Shown here: piece after piece, positions 1-8,173 of the stretch | How positions within the stretch are numbered: the stretch's first letter is position 1 | How the letters are laid out: each line of letters starts with the position of its first letter | From: Saprospiraceae bacterium | Lineage (GTDB): Bacteria; Bacteroidota; Bacteroidia; Chitinophagales; Saprospiraceae | Direction: 5' to 3' | Assembly (NCBI GenBank): GCA_021738725.1 | Contig: JAIPBE010000037.1 | Span: 1 to 35,560, forward strand | DNA: 35,560 nt | Notes under the pieces: model-generated | Seen by the model: only the letters and a program-made list of their open reading frames with translations | What the model was told of the DNA's origin: nothing | Database searches by the model: none | Made by a program: the position numbers and the translations under genes

Positions 1-349
1 TCAGAATGACCTAAACCAGAAGTAGACTTCACAATACTTTGTCACTATGATCTAGGCCTCACCGTCACAATTTTTCTTCCCATTTCCGTCTCCCAACTTC
101 CTTCCTCCTGCGGGCAGTCATTCCTGATTCCTCATTCCTCATTCCTGATCCCTCCCGCCACGACGGACAAGCATCCCTCGAAATAACGCAATCACGCCTT
201 AACGCAATAACCCCCTTTTTATCGCAGTGGATAGCCAACACCCAATACCTCTTCATGTGGCGCCAGCCACTAACGGAATCTGCGAATGGCGAACAGCGAA
301 CAGCGAATGGCGCTTTCCTTTTCCTTCTCTTCGGCTACCTTTGCCGTCC
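1..349. repeat. Gene-free left edge with mosaic intergenic repeat modules
   Basis: No credible gene is seen here. The stretch holds short modules that recur at 7.6-8.1 kb. They are a CATTCCTCATTCCT-type run (about 127-155), a TCGAAATAACGCAAT module (about 178-211), a small hairpin GTGGCG-CC-AGCCAC (about 256-269), and an array of TTCGC/GCGAA pentamers (about 283-313). Relative to the copies at 7.6-8.1 kb, the GCGAA array and hairpin are inverted, while the other two modules are in the same orientation, so the element is a shuffled mosaic and not a simple copy. The array runs to within about 37 bp of the MFS start codon. Module boundaries are approximate. Confidence 0.55.
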
Positions 350-1624
350 ATGTTCGGTCTCCTTCAACGCACGCCCCTTCGAGTCTTTTACAATGCCTTT
401 CGCGGATTGTCGGCGAACGTCTGGCTCCTGGCGCTGGTGACCTTCATCAACCGGAGTGGCACCATGGTCATTCCATTTATGACGGTTTACCTGACCGTCG
501 ACCGTCAGTTCACACTGGAACAAGCCGGATGGGTGATGGGTTCTTTTGGCCTGGGATCGCTGCTTGGTGCCTGGATCGGTGGAAAGCTGACTGATTCGAT
601 CGGTTTTTATAAAGTGCAGTTCTGGTCCTTGTTTTTAAGTGGATTTGTCTTTGTGGGGTTAATGTATCTGCAATCCCTCTGGGCGCTCAGTGTGGGTGTT
701 TTTATTTTGAGCACAGTAGCGGACGCTTTTCGCCCGGCCAACTTCGTCGCCGTTGGTGCCTACAGCAAACCGGAAAATATCACTCGCTCATTAGCTCTGG
801 TCAGGATGGCGATCAACCTGGGCTGGTCAGTCGGCCCGGCCATTGGTGGTTTTTTGGCAGCCAGTATGGGCTACTCTCTGCTGTTTTTGGCAGATGGACT
901 CACCTGTATCCTGGCCGCTCTGGTCATGCGCATCTTCCTCCCTCCCCGAAAAGCCAATAATAATCCGGCCATAGAAGACCCACCTGATGCGGTGCACACG
1001 CCCCCGCACAAGGACTATCCCTACCTGTTCTTTCTGAGCATGATGATCCTGGTCGCCCTTTGTTTTATGCAGTTCATCCACACCCTTCCCGTCTATTGTA
1101 AAACGCATCTGGGCATGAGTGAGGACCAGATCGGACTTCTGCTGGCGTTAAACGGTTTGGTGATCGGCCTTTCAGAGGTTACGCTTGTTTACATCCTGGA
1201 AGGCCGTTTTCACAAGGTATGGCTGATGTGTATCGGAGCTGTCGTGATTGCCCTGGCTTTTTTCAGTCTGAACCTTCACCCTAGCTGGGCAGGAGTTGCC
1301 GTTGTCTGTATGTCTCTGCTTACCATTGGAGAAATGCTCAATTTTCCCTTCGCCAACAGCTATGCCATGGGCCGGGCCACAGGCAAGACCCGAGGTCAAT
1401 ACATGGCTTTCTACACCATGGGCTTTGCCATTACGACCATACTGGCGCCATTGATCGGACTACAAGTCGCAGACCGATATGGCTTTAAGGTGTTGTGGAC
1501 CTTGATTGGAGGCATTGCTCTTTTCGCCGCCGGGGGTACGTATTTGGCCGGGCGGATGGGTGGACCGGGCGGTTTTCAGGCAGCAGGCACAAAAGTGGCC
1601 AGGGCAGACCAAACCGGATCCTGA
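350..1624 (+). CDS. MFS-family transporter
   Basis: This 424-residue protein is almost entirely hydrophobic and shows the repeated membrane spans of a 12-TM major facilitator superfamily permease. The signature loop between TM2 and TM3 is visible as GGKLTDSIGFYK (about residues 77-88), matching the G-x-L-x-D-x-x-G consensus. The substrate cannot be told from sequence; drug or metabolite export is typical for stand-alone members. The ATG at 350 is preferred because the open frame upstream of it (from 227) is made of intergenic repeat modules and encodes a non-membrane, low-complexity peptide. The last 49 bp overlap the 3' end of the convergent pseudouridine synthase gene. No terminator is visible between the two. 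Confidence 0.88.
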   Translation: MFGLLQRTPLRVFYNAFRGLSANVWLLALVTFINRSGTMVIPFMTVYLTVDRQFTLEQAGWVMGSFGLGSLLGAWIGGKLTDSIGFYKVQFWSLFLSGFVFVGLMYLQSLWALSVGVFILSTVADAFRPANFVAVGAYSKPENITRSLALVRMAINLGWSVGPAIGGFLAASMGYSLLFLADGLTCILAALVMRIFLPPRKANNNPAIEDPPDAVHTPPHKDYPYLFFLSMMILVALCFMQFIHTLPVYCKTHLGMSEDQIGLLLALNGLVIGLSEVTLVYILEGRFHKVWLMCIGAVVIALAFFSLNLHPSWAGVAVVCMSLLTIGEMLNFPFANSYAMGRATGKTRGQYMAFYTMGFAITTILAPLIGLQVADRYGFKVLWTLIGGIALFAAGGTYLAGRMGGPGGFQAAGTKVARADQTGS

Positions 1625-2283
1625 TCCGGGATCGGGGTGACATAGCTGCAAGCCTCCCCGCTCACCGGATGGGCAAACGACAATTTCCAGGCATGAAGAT
1701 GGATACTCCGATCCCGATTGCCTCGGCGTGAGCCATATTTGACATCCCCTTTGATGGGCCATCCGGCAGCTGCGAGTTGGGCCCGGATCTGGTGAAAACG
1801 GCCACTATGAGTCTGCACTTGCAATAAATGATAGCGGTCACTGCTGCCGAGGTAGGCATAACTCAAAGAGGCTTTCAAGCCCTTTTCATCATCTTTTTCG
1901 GCAATGAAGGCTTTATGGACTTTCTCGGCAGTGATCAGGGTATCCTCCAAAACACCTTCCAAAGGTTCCGGCTTCTCAGCTGTTACGGCCAGATAGGTCT
2001 TGCTCATCTTGCCCGCCTTGAACATTTTGGAGAAGGTGGCAGCAACCGGTTTATTGCAAGCCAGGATCACCAAACCACTGACCGGCCGGTCCAGACGATG
2101 GACAGCGAAAAACTTGTGATGGGCGTATTTGGACATGAGATCCATCAGGGATGGATCACCCGTTTTATCAGGCACAATGGGCATTCCCGCCGGTTTGATG
2201 CAGATCCAGAAGGCATTGCATTTGTACAATACATACTCACTGGGCCGCTTCTCTACCGCTTCTTCTTCACTCGATTTCTTCAT
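1576..2283 (-). CDS. RluA-family RNA pseudouridine synthase
   Basis: This 235-residue enzyme isomerises specific uridines in rRNA or tRNA to pseudouridine. The family motif II is intact as HRLDRPVSG (residues 62-70), with the catalytic Asp at about 65. The C-terminal GRFHQIRAQLAAAGWPIKGD block (about 161-180) is the conserved region of RluA/RluC/RluD-type enzymes. There is no S4 domain at the N terminus, so it resembles the short stand-alone class more than RluC/RluD. The ATG at 2283 lies inside the last codons of the upstream mini-gene (17-nt overlap), which implies translational coupling. A longer reading frame upstream is explained by that mini-gene in another frame. The exact RNA target is unknown. 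Confidence 0.9.
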   Translation of the reverse strand: MKKSSEEEAVEKRPSEYVLYKCNAFWICIKPAGMPIVPDKTGDPSLMDLMSKYAHHKFFAVHRLDRPVSGLVILACNKPVAATFSKMFKAGKMSKTYLAVTAEKPEPLEGVLEDTLITAEKVHKAFIAEKDDEKGLKASLSYAYLGSSDRYHLLQVQTHSGRFHQIRAQLAAAGWPIKGDVKYGSRRGNRDRSIHLHAWKLSFAHPVSGEACSYVTPIPDQDPVWSALATFVPAA

Positions 2284-2413
2284 AATCTGTGTATTCGCCC
2301 GGGGTCTGATCAGCTGTATTCTGGCCTCCGTTTGGAGGTAATGGTGGCTTGGGCTTAAAGAACGTACGATAGGCAAAATAGCCAACCAAAACCATCAACA
2401 ATAATTTGAACAT
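2267..2413 (-). CDS. DUF4834-like mini membrane protein (48 aa)
   Basis: A 48-codon gene begins at ATG 2413 and ends with TGA at 2267-2269. The product starts MFKLLLMVLVGYFAYRTFFK, a single membrane span ending in basic residues. A Pro-rich stretch (PKPPLPPNGG) and an acidic tail ending DYEEIE follow. This layout (N-terminal helix, proline-rich linker, acidic DYEE tail) is that of small DUF4834-type proteins of Bacteroidota, and I assign it on that basis. Its stop overlaps the start of the pseudouridine synthase gene by 17 nt, so the two are very likely co-translated. Function is unknown. A TAnnTTTG motif lies 17 nt upstream of its start. The gene falls below common ORF length cutoffs. Confidence 0.75.
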   Translation of the reverse strand: MFKLLLMVLVGYFAYRTFFKPKPPLPPNGGQNTADQTPGEYTDYEEIE

Positions 2414-2429
2414 GCTTCCTGCGTTTGTC

Positions 2430-2437
2430 CAAAAGTA
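2430..2437 (-). promoter_or_regulatory. Putative Bacteroidota -7 box (TACTTTTG)
   Basis: The minus-strand motif TACTTTTG fits TAnnTTTG exactly and sits 17 nt upstream of the mini-gene start at 2413. No convincing -33 TTTG element was found at the expected distance. Confidence 0.45.
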
Positions 2438-2502
2438 TCAATTACCTTGAACTGCGCGTATGAAAGCATCCCTCATAGGATATTTACGTACTTTTACAGC
2501 CC

Positions 2503-2516
2503 TTGTGAAATCACAA
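2503..2516. promoter_or_regulatory. Short perfect palindrome in the 5' leader of the DUF2723 gene
   Basis: TTGTGA and TCACAA form a perfect inverted repeat separated by AA, 14 nt before the ATG at 2531. A near-match -7 box (TACTTTTA) lies at 2489-2496, so the palindrome would be in the transcribed leader or just downstream of the start site. It could be an operator or simply chance. The 2-nt spacer does not fit a classical CRP site. Confidence 0.25.
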
Positions 2517-2530
2517 ATTTCCCCTCGAAG

Positions 2531-5500
2531 ATGACCTTTAAGCGTTGGAATAACCTGTCCGGTTGGCTCGTATTTGCCATTGCGGCAATCGTCTATTTTT
2601 ACTCTGTGGAGCGAACTGGCAGTCTATGGGACTGCGGTGAGTTTATCCTGGGTGCCTACAAACTTCAGGTAGTGCACCCTCCCGGAGCTCCGATCTTTCT
2701 GCTGGTCGGGCGGATGTTCACGCAGATGGCGTTGATGCTCTCTGACAATCCGGAAGACATTGCCTTTGCGGTAAACATGATGTCCGGTCTTTGTACGGCC
2801 TTTGCCGCCATGTTTGTCTGCTGGATCACCATGATCCTCGGTCGCATCGCTTTGGTCGGTCGGGATACCGAACCGGATCAAGCAACCGAGCTGGCGTTGG
2901 CGGGTGCGGGTATCGCTGCGGGACTGTCCACAGCTTTTGCGACCTCCATCTGGTTTTCCGCCGTCGAAGGGGAGGTCTATGCCATGTCCACCTTCTTCAC
3001 CACCCTGGTGTTCTGGGCCGGCGTCAAATGGTATAATCTACCCGACAACAAGGAGAGCGATCGCTGGCTGATCTTCTGCATTTTTGCAGCTTCCCTGTCC
3101 GTAGGTGTTCACCTGCTCAGCTTGCTGACCTTTCCCGCTCTGGGGGTATTGTATTATTACAAAAAGGTCGCCACCCCCAATTTGCGTGGGGCCATTATCG
3201 CCGCGGGCGCCGGACTGCTCTTCATCGGCTTTATGCTGGCCTTAGTCATTCCGGGTATTCCATCCCTTTGGGCATTTTTCGAATTGGTGATGGTCAACAG
3301 CTTTGGCCTTCCCTTTCATACCGGCCTGATACCCTTGTTCTTAGTGCTAGGTGGAGGTCTCTTCCTTGGATTGCGCTGGACGCATCGCAAGAAGGACCAA
3401 CTCATCCAGAACATCTTTGTCGCAGCTTCCCTGATCCTCATCGGATATTCCATCCTGGGGATGGTGGTGATCCGGGCCAATGCCAATCCACCAGTCAATA
3501 TGAATGCACCCTATGATGCTATGCGTCTGGTGCCCTATCTCAACCGGGAACAATATGGCGAACGCGCCCTGGTCCGTGGACCTCACTTTGATGCCAAGGT
3601 GGTCGGTTCGGAGACAGAGGACCGATATGGCCGAGTCGATGATCACTATGAAGTGGTGGATCAAAAAGTCAGCTACAAGTTCCGTGATGCGGACAAAATG
3701 CTGTTTCCGAGGATCGGAGATTACAATGCTCCGCGGCCGGATCTATACCGGCAGTGGCTGGGTGGAAAGAAAGGAACGCCTACGATGGCGGACAACCTCA
3801 AGTTCTTTGTCAACTACCAGATCAACTGGATGTACTGGCGCTATTTCTTCTGGAATTTTGTCGGTCGTCAGAACGGTGAACAGGGCATTTATTCCTGGGA
3901 TACTCGAAGCGGTAACTGGCTCAGCGGGATCACCTTCATCGATGAAGCCCGACTGTACAATCAGTCTCAACTTCCAGAAGTGGTCAAAAATGATCTGGCC
4001 CGCAATACCTACTTCTTCCTCCCACTCATCTTCGGACTGCTGGGCTTGTTCTTCCATGCCCGAAAATCGACGCATGAGTTCAATGCCATCCTCATCCTCT
4101 TCCTGATGACCGGTCTGGGGATCATTCTGTATTCGAACCAACCGCCGCGAGAACCGCGAGAACGCGACTATGTGCTGGCCGGTTCGATCTTTACCTATAC
4201 GATCTGGATCGGCATGGGCGTGCTGGCTCTTTTCAAGATCTTGCGGGATAAGATCAATATCCCCAAAATGCCTGCCGCCGCTATTGCTACGGCACTGGTC
4301 ATGATCGCTCCAATCCTGATGGGATTCCAGAATTTTGATGACCTGGGTCGCCGCGATCACAAGGCGTCACGGGATTATGCGAGCAACTTCCTGAATTCCT
4401 GCGAACCCAACTCCATCATCTTCACCTATGGAGACAATGATACCTATCCGCTCTGGTACGCCCAGGAGGTAGAAAATATTCGTACGGATGTCCGAGTCGT
4501 CAACCTCAGCCTCATTGCTGTAGATTGGTATATCAGCAATCTGAGAAGAAAGATCAACGATTCAGCACCGATTAAAATGACCGTGCCGAATGAAGCCTTA
4601 CGCGGCATGAAACGGATCCAGCTACCCATCCCACAACAGGCGGATAGTCGGGAAATGGACGCCCTGGATGCGTTGAAGTTCATTGCGGAAGATCATCCCT
4701 TCCCTATCGGAGGTGGCCGGAATCTGGATTCCTATGTTCCAGCCCGAAATCTTTACATCAGTCTCAACCCCAGCCTGATGGCAGCCAATGGGGCTCTGGG
4801 AACATCGGATACAGGGAACGTGCTGACCAAGTTGCCATTCAAACTCGAAGGCAACAGCATCATCAAGGATGAACTGGCGGTGATGGACATCATCGCATCC
4901 AATATCAATGAGCGTCCGATCTATTTTGCCGTAACCTGCCAACAGGACAAGTTGCTGGGGCTCCAGCCATACATGTCTCTGGAAGGTCTGGCATTGCGGA
5001 TCACACCGGTCCAAAGTCAGGGAGAACCCAGTTTCGGCATCATTGGCAGTGGCCGGGTGGATGCGGACAAACTGTTTGAAAATGTCACGACCAAATGGCG
5101 CTGGGGCAATTTTGACACGGAACACCTCTTTGTGGATCAGAGCTACCAGCCCAGTATCCAGTCGCAACGCTATGTGATCCTGCGGGCAGCGCGGGAGTTC
5201 GTAAAAGAAAGGAAGAACGAAAAGGCGGTGGATCTTATGAACACCTACTTCAAAGCTTTCCCGCACATGAACTTCCCGTATGATTACAACATCATGCCGC
5301 TGATCATGGTCTATATCCAGGCCGATGCATATGAAGAGGCCAAGCCTCATCTGGAGATCCTGGCCAGGGAGACGCTGGATTGGCTGAAGTTCTACTACTC
5401 TCTGGACATGGATGATATGGAAGGCGGCTTCCAACAGGAGTTTGCCATGACCGATCGAACCAAGGACGACCTAATCAACATCGCCAAACAGGCAAAGGAT

Positions 5501-5563
5501 ACCGAGTTCGAAACAGAGCTGATCCGCATGTTTGCTCCATATGCTAAACCATCTGTTCAATGA
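2531..5563 (+). CDS. DUF2723-family membrane glycosyltransferase-like protein
   Basis: The product has 1010 residues. The N-terminal half is polytopic, and the C-terminal part is a large soluble domain. The family hallmark is present near the N terminus as SLWDCGEFILGAYKLQVVHP (about residues 31-50) followed by PGAPIF. It contains the paired acidic residues and the HPPG motif shared with TMEM260-like GT-C enzymes, so a lipid-linked sugar donor acting on secreted proteins is a reasonable but unproven role. The family is near-universal in Bacteroidota, at about this length. ATG 2531 is chosen because the preceding frame lacks a membrane-protein start and crosses the promoter region. The stop overlaps the rpiB start in an ATGA junction, so this is the first gene of a three-gene operon. 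Confidence 0.85.
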   Translation: MTFKRWNNLSGWLVFAIAAIVYFYSVERTGSLWDCGEFILGAYKLQVVHPPGAPIFLLVGRMFTQMALMLSDNPEDIAFAVNMMSGLCTAFAAMFVCWITMILGRIALVGRDTEPDQATELALAGAGIAAGLSTAFATSIWFSAVEGEVYAMSTFFTTLVFWAGVKWYNLPDNKESDRWLIFCIFAASLSVGVHLLSLLTFPALGVLYYYKKVATPNLRGAIIAAGAGLLFIGFMLALVIPGIPSLWAFFELVMVNSFGLPFHTGLIPLFLVLGGGLFLGLRWTHRKKDQLIQNIFVAASLILIGYSILGMVVIRANANPPVNMNAPYDAMRLVPYLNREQYGERALVRGPHFDAKVVGSETEDRYGRVDDHYEVVDQKVSYKFRDADKMLFPRIGDYNAPRPDLYRQWLGGKKGTPTMADNLKFFVNYQINWMYWRYFFWNFVGRQNGEQGIYSWDTRSGNWLSGITFIDEARLYNQSQLPEVVKNDLARNTYFFLPLIFGLLGLFFHARKSTHEFNAILILFLMTGLGIILYSNQPPREPRERDYVLAGSIFTYTIWIGMGVLALFKILRDKINIPKMPAAAIATALVMIAPILMGFQNFDDLGRRDHKASRDYASNFLNSCEPNSIIFTYGDNDTYPLWYAQEVENIRTDVRVVNLSLIAVDWYISNLRRKINDSAPIKMTVPNEALRGMKRIQLPIPQQADSREMDALDALKFIAEDHPFPIGGGRNLDSYVPARNLYISLNPSLMAANGALGTSDTGNVLTKLPFKLEGNSIIKDELAVMDIIASNINERPIYFAVTCQQDKLLGLQPYMSLEGLALRITPVQSQGEPSFGIIGSGRVDADKLFENVTTKWRWGNFDTEHLFVDQSYQPSIQSQRYVILRAAREFVKERKNEKAVDLMNTYFKAFPHMNFPYDYNIMPLIMVYIQADAYEEAKPHLEILARETLDWLKFYYSLDMDDMEGGFQQEFAMTDRTKDDLINIAKQAKDTEFETELIRMFAPYAKPSVQ

Positions 5564-5988
5564 TCATTGCCATCGGGTGTGACCATGCCGGTTACACGTA
5601 TAAGGACTCTATCAAACAAATGTTGATCAAGGCAGGTCATCAGGTGCTGGATCACGGCACCAATGGTCCGGACTCCGTGGATTATCCCGACTTTGCCCAT
5701 GCGGTCGCCCGATCAGTGGAGACGCAACAAGCGGAATGGGGCATCGTCATCTGCGGGAGTGGAAATGGGGTGGCCATGAGTGCCAATAAACATGCTGGCA
5801 TACGGGCGGCTCTGGCCTGGACGGAAGAGATCGCTCGCCTGGGCCGTGCACATAACAATGCCAATGTGCTGGCGGTACCAGCCCGGTTCATCTCTTTGCG
5901 CAGAGCCCGCGCCATGGTGCGCACCTTCTTGTCTACTCCGTTTGAAGGCGGACGTCATGCCCGACGTGCCGATAAGATCGCTTGTTAA
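5560..5988 (+). CDS. rpiB: Ribose-5-phosphate isomerase B
   Basis: This 142-residue enzyme interconverts ribose 5-phosphate and ribulose 5-phosphate in the non-oxidative pentose phosphate pathway, in the cytoplasm. The N-terminal GCDHAGY (6-12) and the active-site block GIVICGSGNGVAMSANK (61-77) are diagnostic. The catalytic Cys is at 65 and the phosphate-loop His at about 98 (GRAHNNANVL). Length is normal for the LacAB/RpiB family. Its ATG overlaps the stop of the DUF2723 gene (ATGA), and the next gene starts 8 nt after its stop, so it is the middle cistron of an operon. The alternative, a related sugar-phosphate isomerase of the same fold, is unlikely given the complete motif set. Confidence 0.95.
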   Translation: MIIAIGCDHAGYTYKDSIKQMLIKAGHQVLDHGTNGPDSVDYPDFAHAVARSVETQQAEWGIVICGSGNGVAMSANKHAGIRAALAWTEEIARLGRAHNNANVLAVPARFISLRRARAMVRTFLSTPFEGGRHARRADKIAC

Positions 5989-5996
5989 TTCAGAAG

Positions 5997-7583
5997 ATGA
6001 AAAACCTCAGATTTTTGGTGCTCTTCCTGTCCATTTTTTCTCTGACGAGAATGGCACAGGGTCAGGCACCTGCATATACGGTAGATGATTTCGCAGAATC
6101 GATCAACCCGCAGGATTTGCGTATGTATCTCAGCGTACTAGCCAGTGACCAGTTGGAAGGCCGCGAAACCGGTACTGAAGGCAATGAAAAGGCGGCCCAG
6201 TTTCTGGCGTCACAATTCAAAAGCTTCGGGATTCCAGGTTATCGCCAGGATGGGTCCTACTATCAGGATGTGATCTTTACCCGCACGGATTGGGGGGAGG
6301 TCAAACTGACCACTCCAGAAAAGGAATACAAGCACCGCTGGGACTTCCTGTGCTTGAAGCAATATGCCACCAGGCAAGAGGTCTTTATGATGGAGGATAT
6401 TGTCTTTGCCGGATATGGTGTCGATGATCCCAAGCACCGGGACTATGCCGGTCTGGATGTGCAGGGGAAAGCCATCTTGATCTATGAAGGTGAGCCAATG
6501 GATAAAAAGGGAAGGTATTGTGTCAGCGGAACTAAGGATCCCAGCCAGTGGAGTCAAGACTGGCGCATGAAGATGCAGGCCGCCAAAGATCATGGTGCAG
6601 CCGTGGTGATCATGATCGCCAGCGACTTCCAGAAACTGGCTGGTCAAACCCGGCGGTTCATGGTGGGTCCCAGTATTTCATTGGGTGAGGTCATTCAGAA
6701 AACGGATGGTCCGGCTCTGGCCATTATTTCGTCATCCATGGCCCGCGAATTGATGGGTGCCCAGGTGGATGAAGTCATTGATGCTCGGAACAGGATCAAC
6801 AAGGGAAAACGACCCCAATCGGTCACGATCAAAACGCCCTTTACATTCACCTGTCGTCTGGATCTGAATACGATCACGGGAACAAATGTTTTGGGATATA
6901 ACGAGGGAAGCGATCCCCAGCTCAAGGACGAATTGGTCGTGGTGACGGCCCACTTTGATCATTTGGGGAAACGCGGAGACGACATCTTCAACGGGGCCAA
7001 TGACAATGGTTCGGGGACCAGTACCGTATTGGAGATCGCGCAAGCCTTTTCACTGGCCAAGCAAAAAGGGATGGGCCCCCGACGCAGTGTGTTGACCATG
7101 TTGGTCACTGGAGAGGAAAAGGGACTTCTAGGCTCGAAATACTATGTGCAGAACCCGGTGTTCCCTCTGGAGAATACGGTCGTTGACGTCAATGTCGATA
7201 TGGTCGGGCGCATCGACAAAAAACATGAGAACAATCCGGATTACATCTATGTGATCGGGTCCGATCGGTTGAGCTCAGACCTCCACCGGATCAATGAAGA
7301 GATGAATGCGAAGCATTCTCATCTCGAATTGGACTATACATACAATGCCCCGGATGATCCCAATCGGTATTATCAGCGATCGGATCATTATAATTTTGCT
7401 GAAAGAGGGATCCCGGTCATCTTCTACTTCAATGGCTCGCATGAGGATTATCACCGGCCATCCGATACCATCGAAAAGATCGATTTTGACATCATGGCCA
7501 AGATCGGTCGACTGGTTTTTTACACCACCTGGGAGCTGGCCAATCGGGATGAGCGCATCCAGGTGGATGTCACCGGGGAATAG
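5997..7583 (+). CDS. Secreted M28-family zinc aminopeptidase with PA-like insertion
   Basis: This 528-residue protein starts with a Sec signal peptide (MKNLRFLVLFLSIFSL, cleavage near AQGQA). The catalytic M28 domain carries the full two-zinc ligand set: His319 in AHFDHLG, Asp336 in GANDNGSG, Glu373/374 in TGEEKG, Asp401 in NVDMVGR and His486 in HEDYHRPSDT. Residues about 130-260 match the position of a protease-associated (PA) domain. It probably trims peptides outside the cytoplasm. The start at 5997 gives a clean signal peptide 8 nt after rpiB; an in-frame ATG five codons upstream would overlap rpiB. Pairing with rpiB looks like simple operon packing, since no metabolic link is evident. 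Confidence 0.9.
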   Translation: MKNLRFLVLFLSIFSLTRMAQGQAPAYTVDDFAESINPQDLRMYLSVLASDQLEGRETGTEGNEKAAQFLASQFKSFGIPGYRQDGSYYQDVIFTRTDWGEVKLTTPEKEYKHRWDFLCLKQYATRQEVFMMEDIVFAGYGVDDPKHRDYAGLDVQGKAILIYEGEPMDKKGRYCVSGTKDPSQWSQDWRMKMQAAKDHGAAVVIMIASDFQKLAGQTRRFMVGPSISLGEVIQKTDGPALAIISSSMARELMGAQVDEVIDARNRINKGKRPQSVTIKTPFTFTCRLDLNTITGTNVLGYNEGSDPQLKDELVVVTAHFDHLGKRGDDIFNGANDNGSGTSTVLEIAQAFSLAKQKGMGPRRSVLTMLVTGEEKGLLGSKYYVQNPVFPLENTVVDVNVDMVGRIDKKHENNPDYIYVIGSDRLSSDLHRINEEMNAKHSHLELDYTYNAPDDPNRYYQRSDHYNFAERGIPVIFYFNGSHEDYHRPSDTIEKIDFDIMAKIGRLVFYTTWELANRDERIQVDVTGE

Positions 7584-8173
7584 GGTATTGGTTGTTTTCT
7601 GGCCGGTGTTCATCGGTGGTTCAGATGTCTGCGCTGTTCGCCATTCGCTTTTCGCCGTTCGCATGAGACGTTTGTGGCTTACGCCACGCGGATGAAGGTT
7701 GTTCGTTTCGGAGGTAAAAGGTAAAAGGCGAAGGGTAAAGGGCCTCTGGCATTTGGCTTTTCGCCAATTGTACTTAGATGATGAGTTTTATTCGTCGACA
7801 TAACGCAATAGCCCTTCATTCCTCGGCCCTCATCCCTCATCCCTAAAACGGGGCAAAGGGTCCAACGTAATTTGTGCCCCGCGAGTACTCGGGGCTGTTC
7901 GCTATTCGCTATTCGCCGTTCGCATGAGACATTTGTGGCTGTCGCCACCTGGGCAGTGGACTCCGTGTAGGCAGGTAAAAGGTAAAAGGCGAAGGTTAAG
8001 GGTCCCTTGCATTTGGCTTTTCGCCAATTGTACTTAGATGATGAGTTTTATTCGTCGAAATAACCCAATAATTTTTCTACTCCCCAATCCTGACCGTCGA
8101 TAGGAGTATGAAATCAACCCTGCCAAATGTCAGTTTCAGGGTTCACAAGATGGTGGGATTGTGCAGAAGAAAT
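7584..8173. repeat. Gene-free 590-bp stretch containing a 260-bp-period duplication
   Basis: No gene is supported here. Two imperfect direct copies lie at about 7635-7812 and 7895-8071 (offset 260-261 bp). In order, each contains a TTCGC pentamer array ending in GTTCGCATGAGAC, and a small hairpin GTGGCT-n-GCCAC. Then come GGTAAAAGGTAAAAGGCGAAG, a conserved core CATTTGGCTTTTCGCC followed by AATTGTACTTAGATGATGAG, and TCGNAATAACNCAATA. Between the copies is a CCTCATCCCTCATCCCT run (about 7818-7844) like that at the left edge of the window. The family is not one I recognise, and it carries no ORF, so it is most like a non-autonomous or structural intergenic repeat. Confidence 0.75.

Noticed and set aside
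65-256. Minus-strand 63-codon ORF at the left edge
   Set aside because: It is translated from repeat modules (CATTCCTCATTCCT and AATAACGCAAT) and is Arg/Glu-rich low complexity with no recognisable domain.
227-349. N-terminal extension of the MFS gene
   Set aside because: It encodes repeat-derived sequence; the membrane protein clearly begins at ATG 350.
1828-2358. Plus-strand ORF of 176 codons opposite the pseudouridine synthase
   Set aside because: It is the shadow of the minus-strand gene, which has a complete catalytic motif.
4622-5434. Minus-strand ORF of 270 codons inside the DUF2723 gene
   Set aside because: Antisense shadow with no domain, signal or membrane pattern.
7635-8071. CRISPR array
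   Set aside because: Only two long imperfect copies exist, with no short regular repeats, unique spacers or cas genes. It is a duplicated intergenic element.
8117-8144. Hairpin AACCCTG / CAGGGTT as a terminator of the HD-domain gene
   Set aside because: A 7-bp stem without a T-run on the minus strand; it could be chance.
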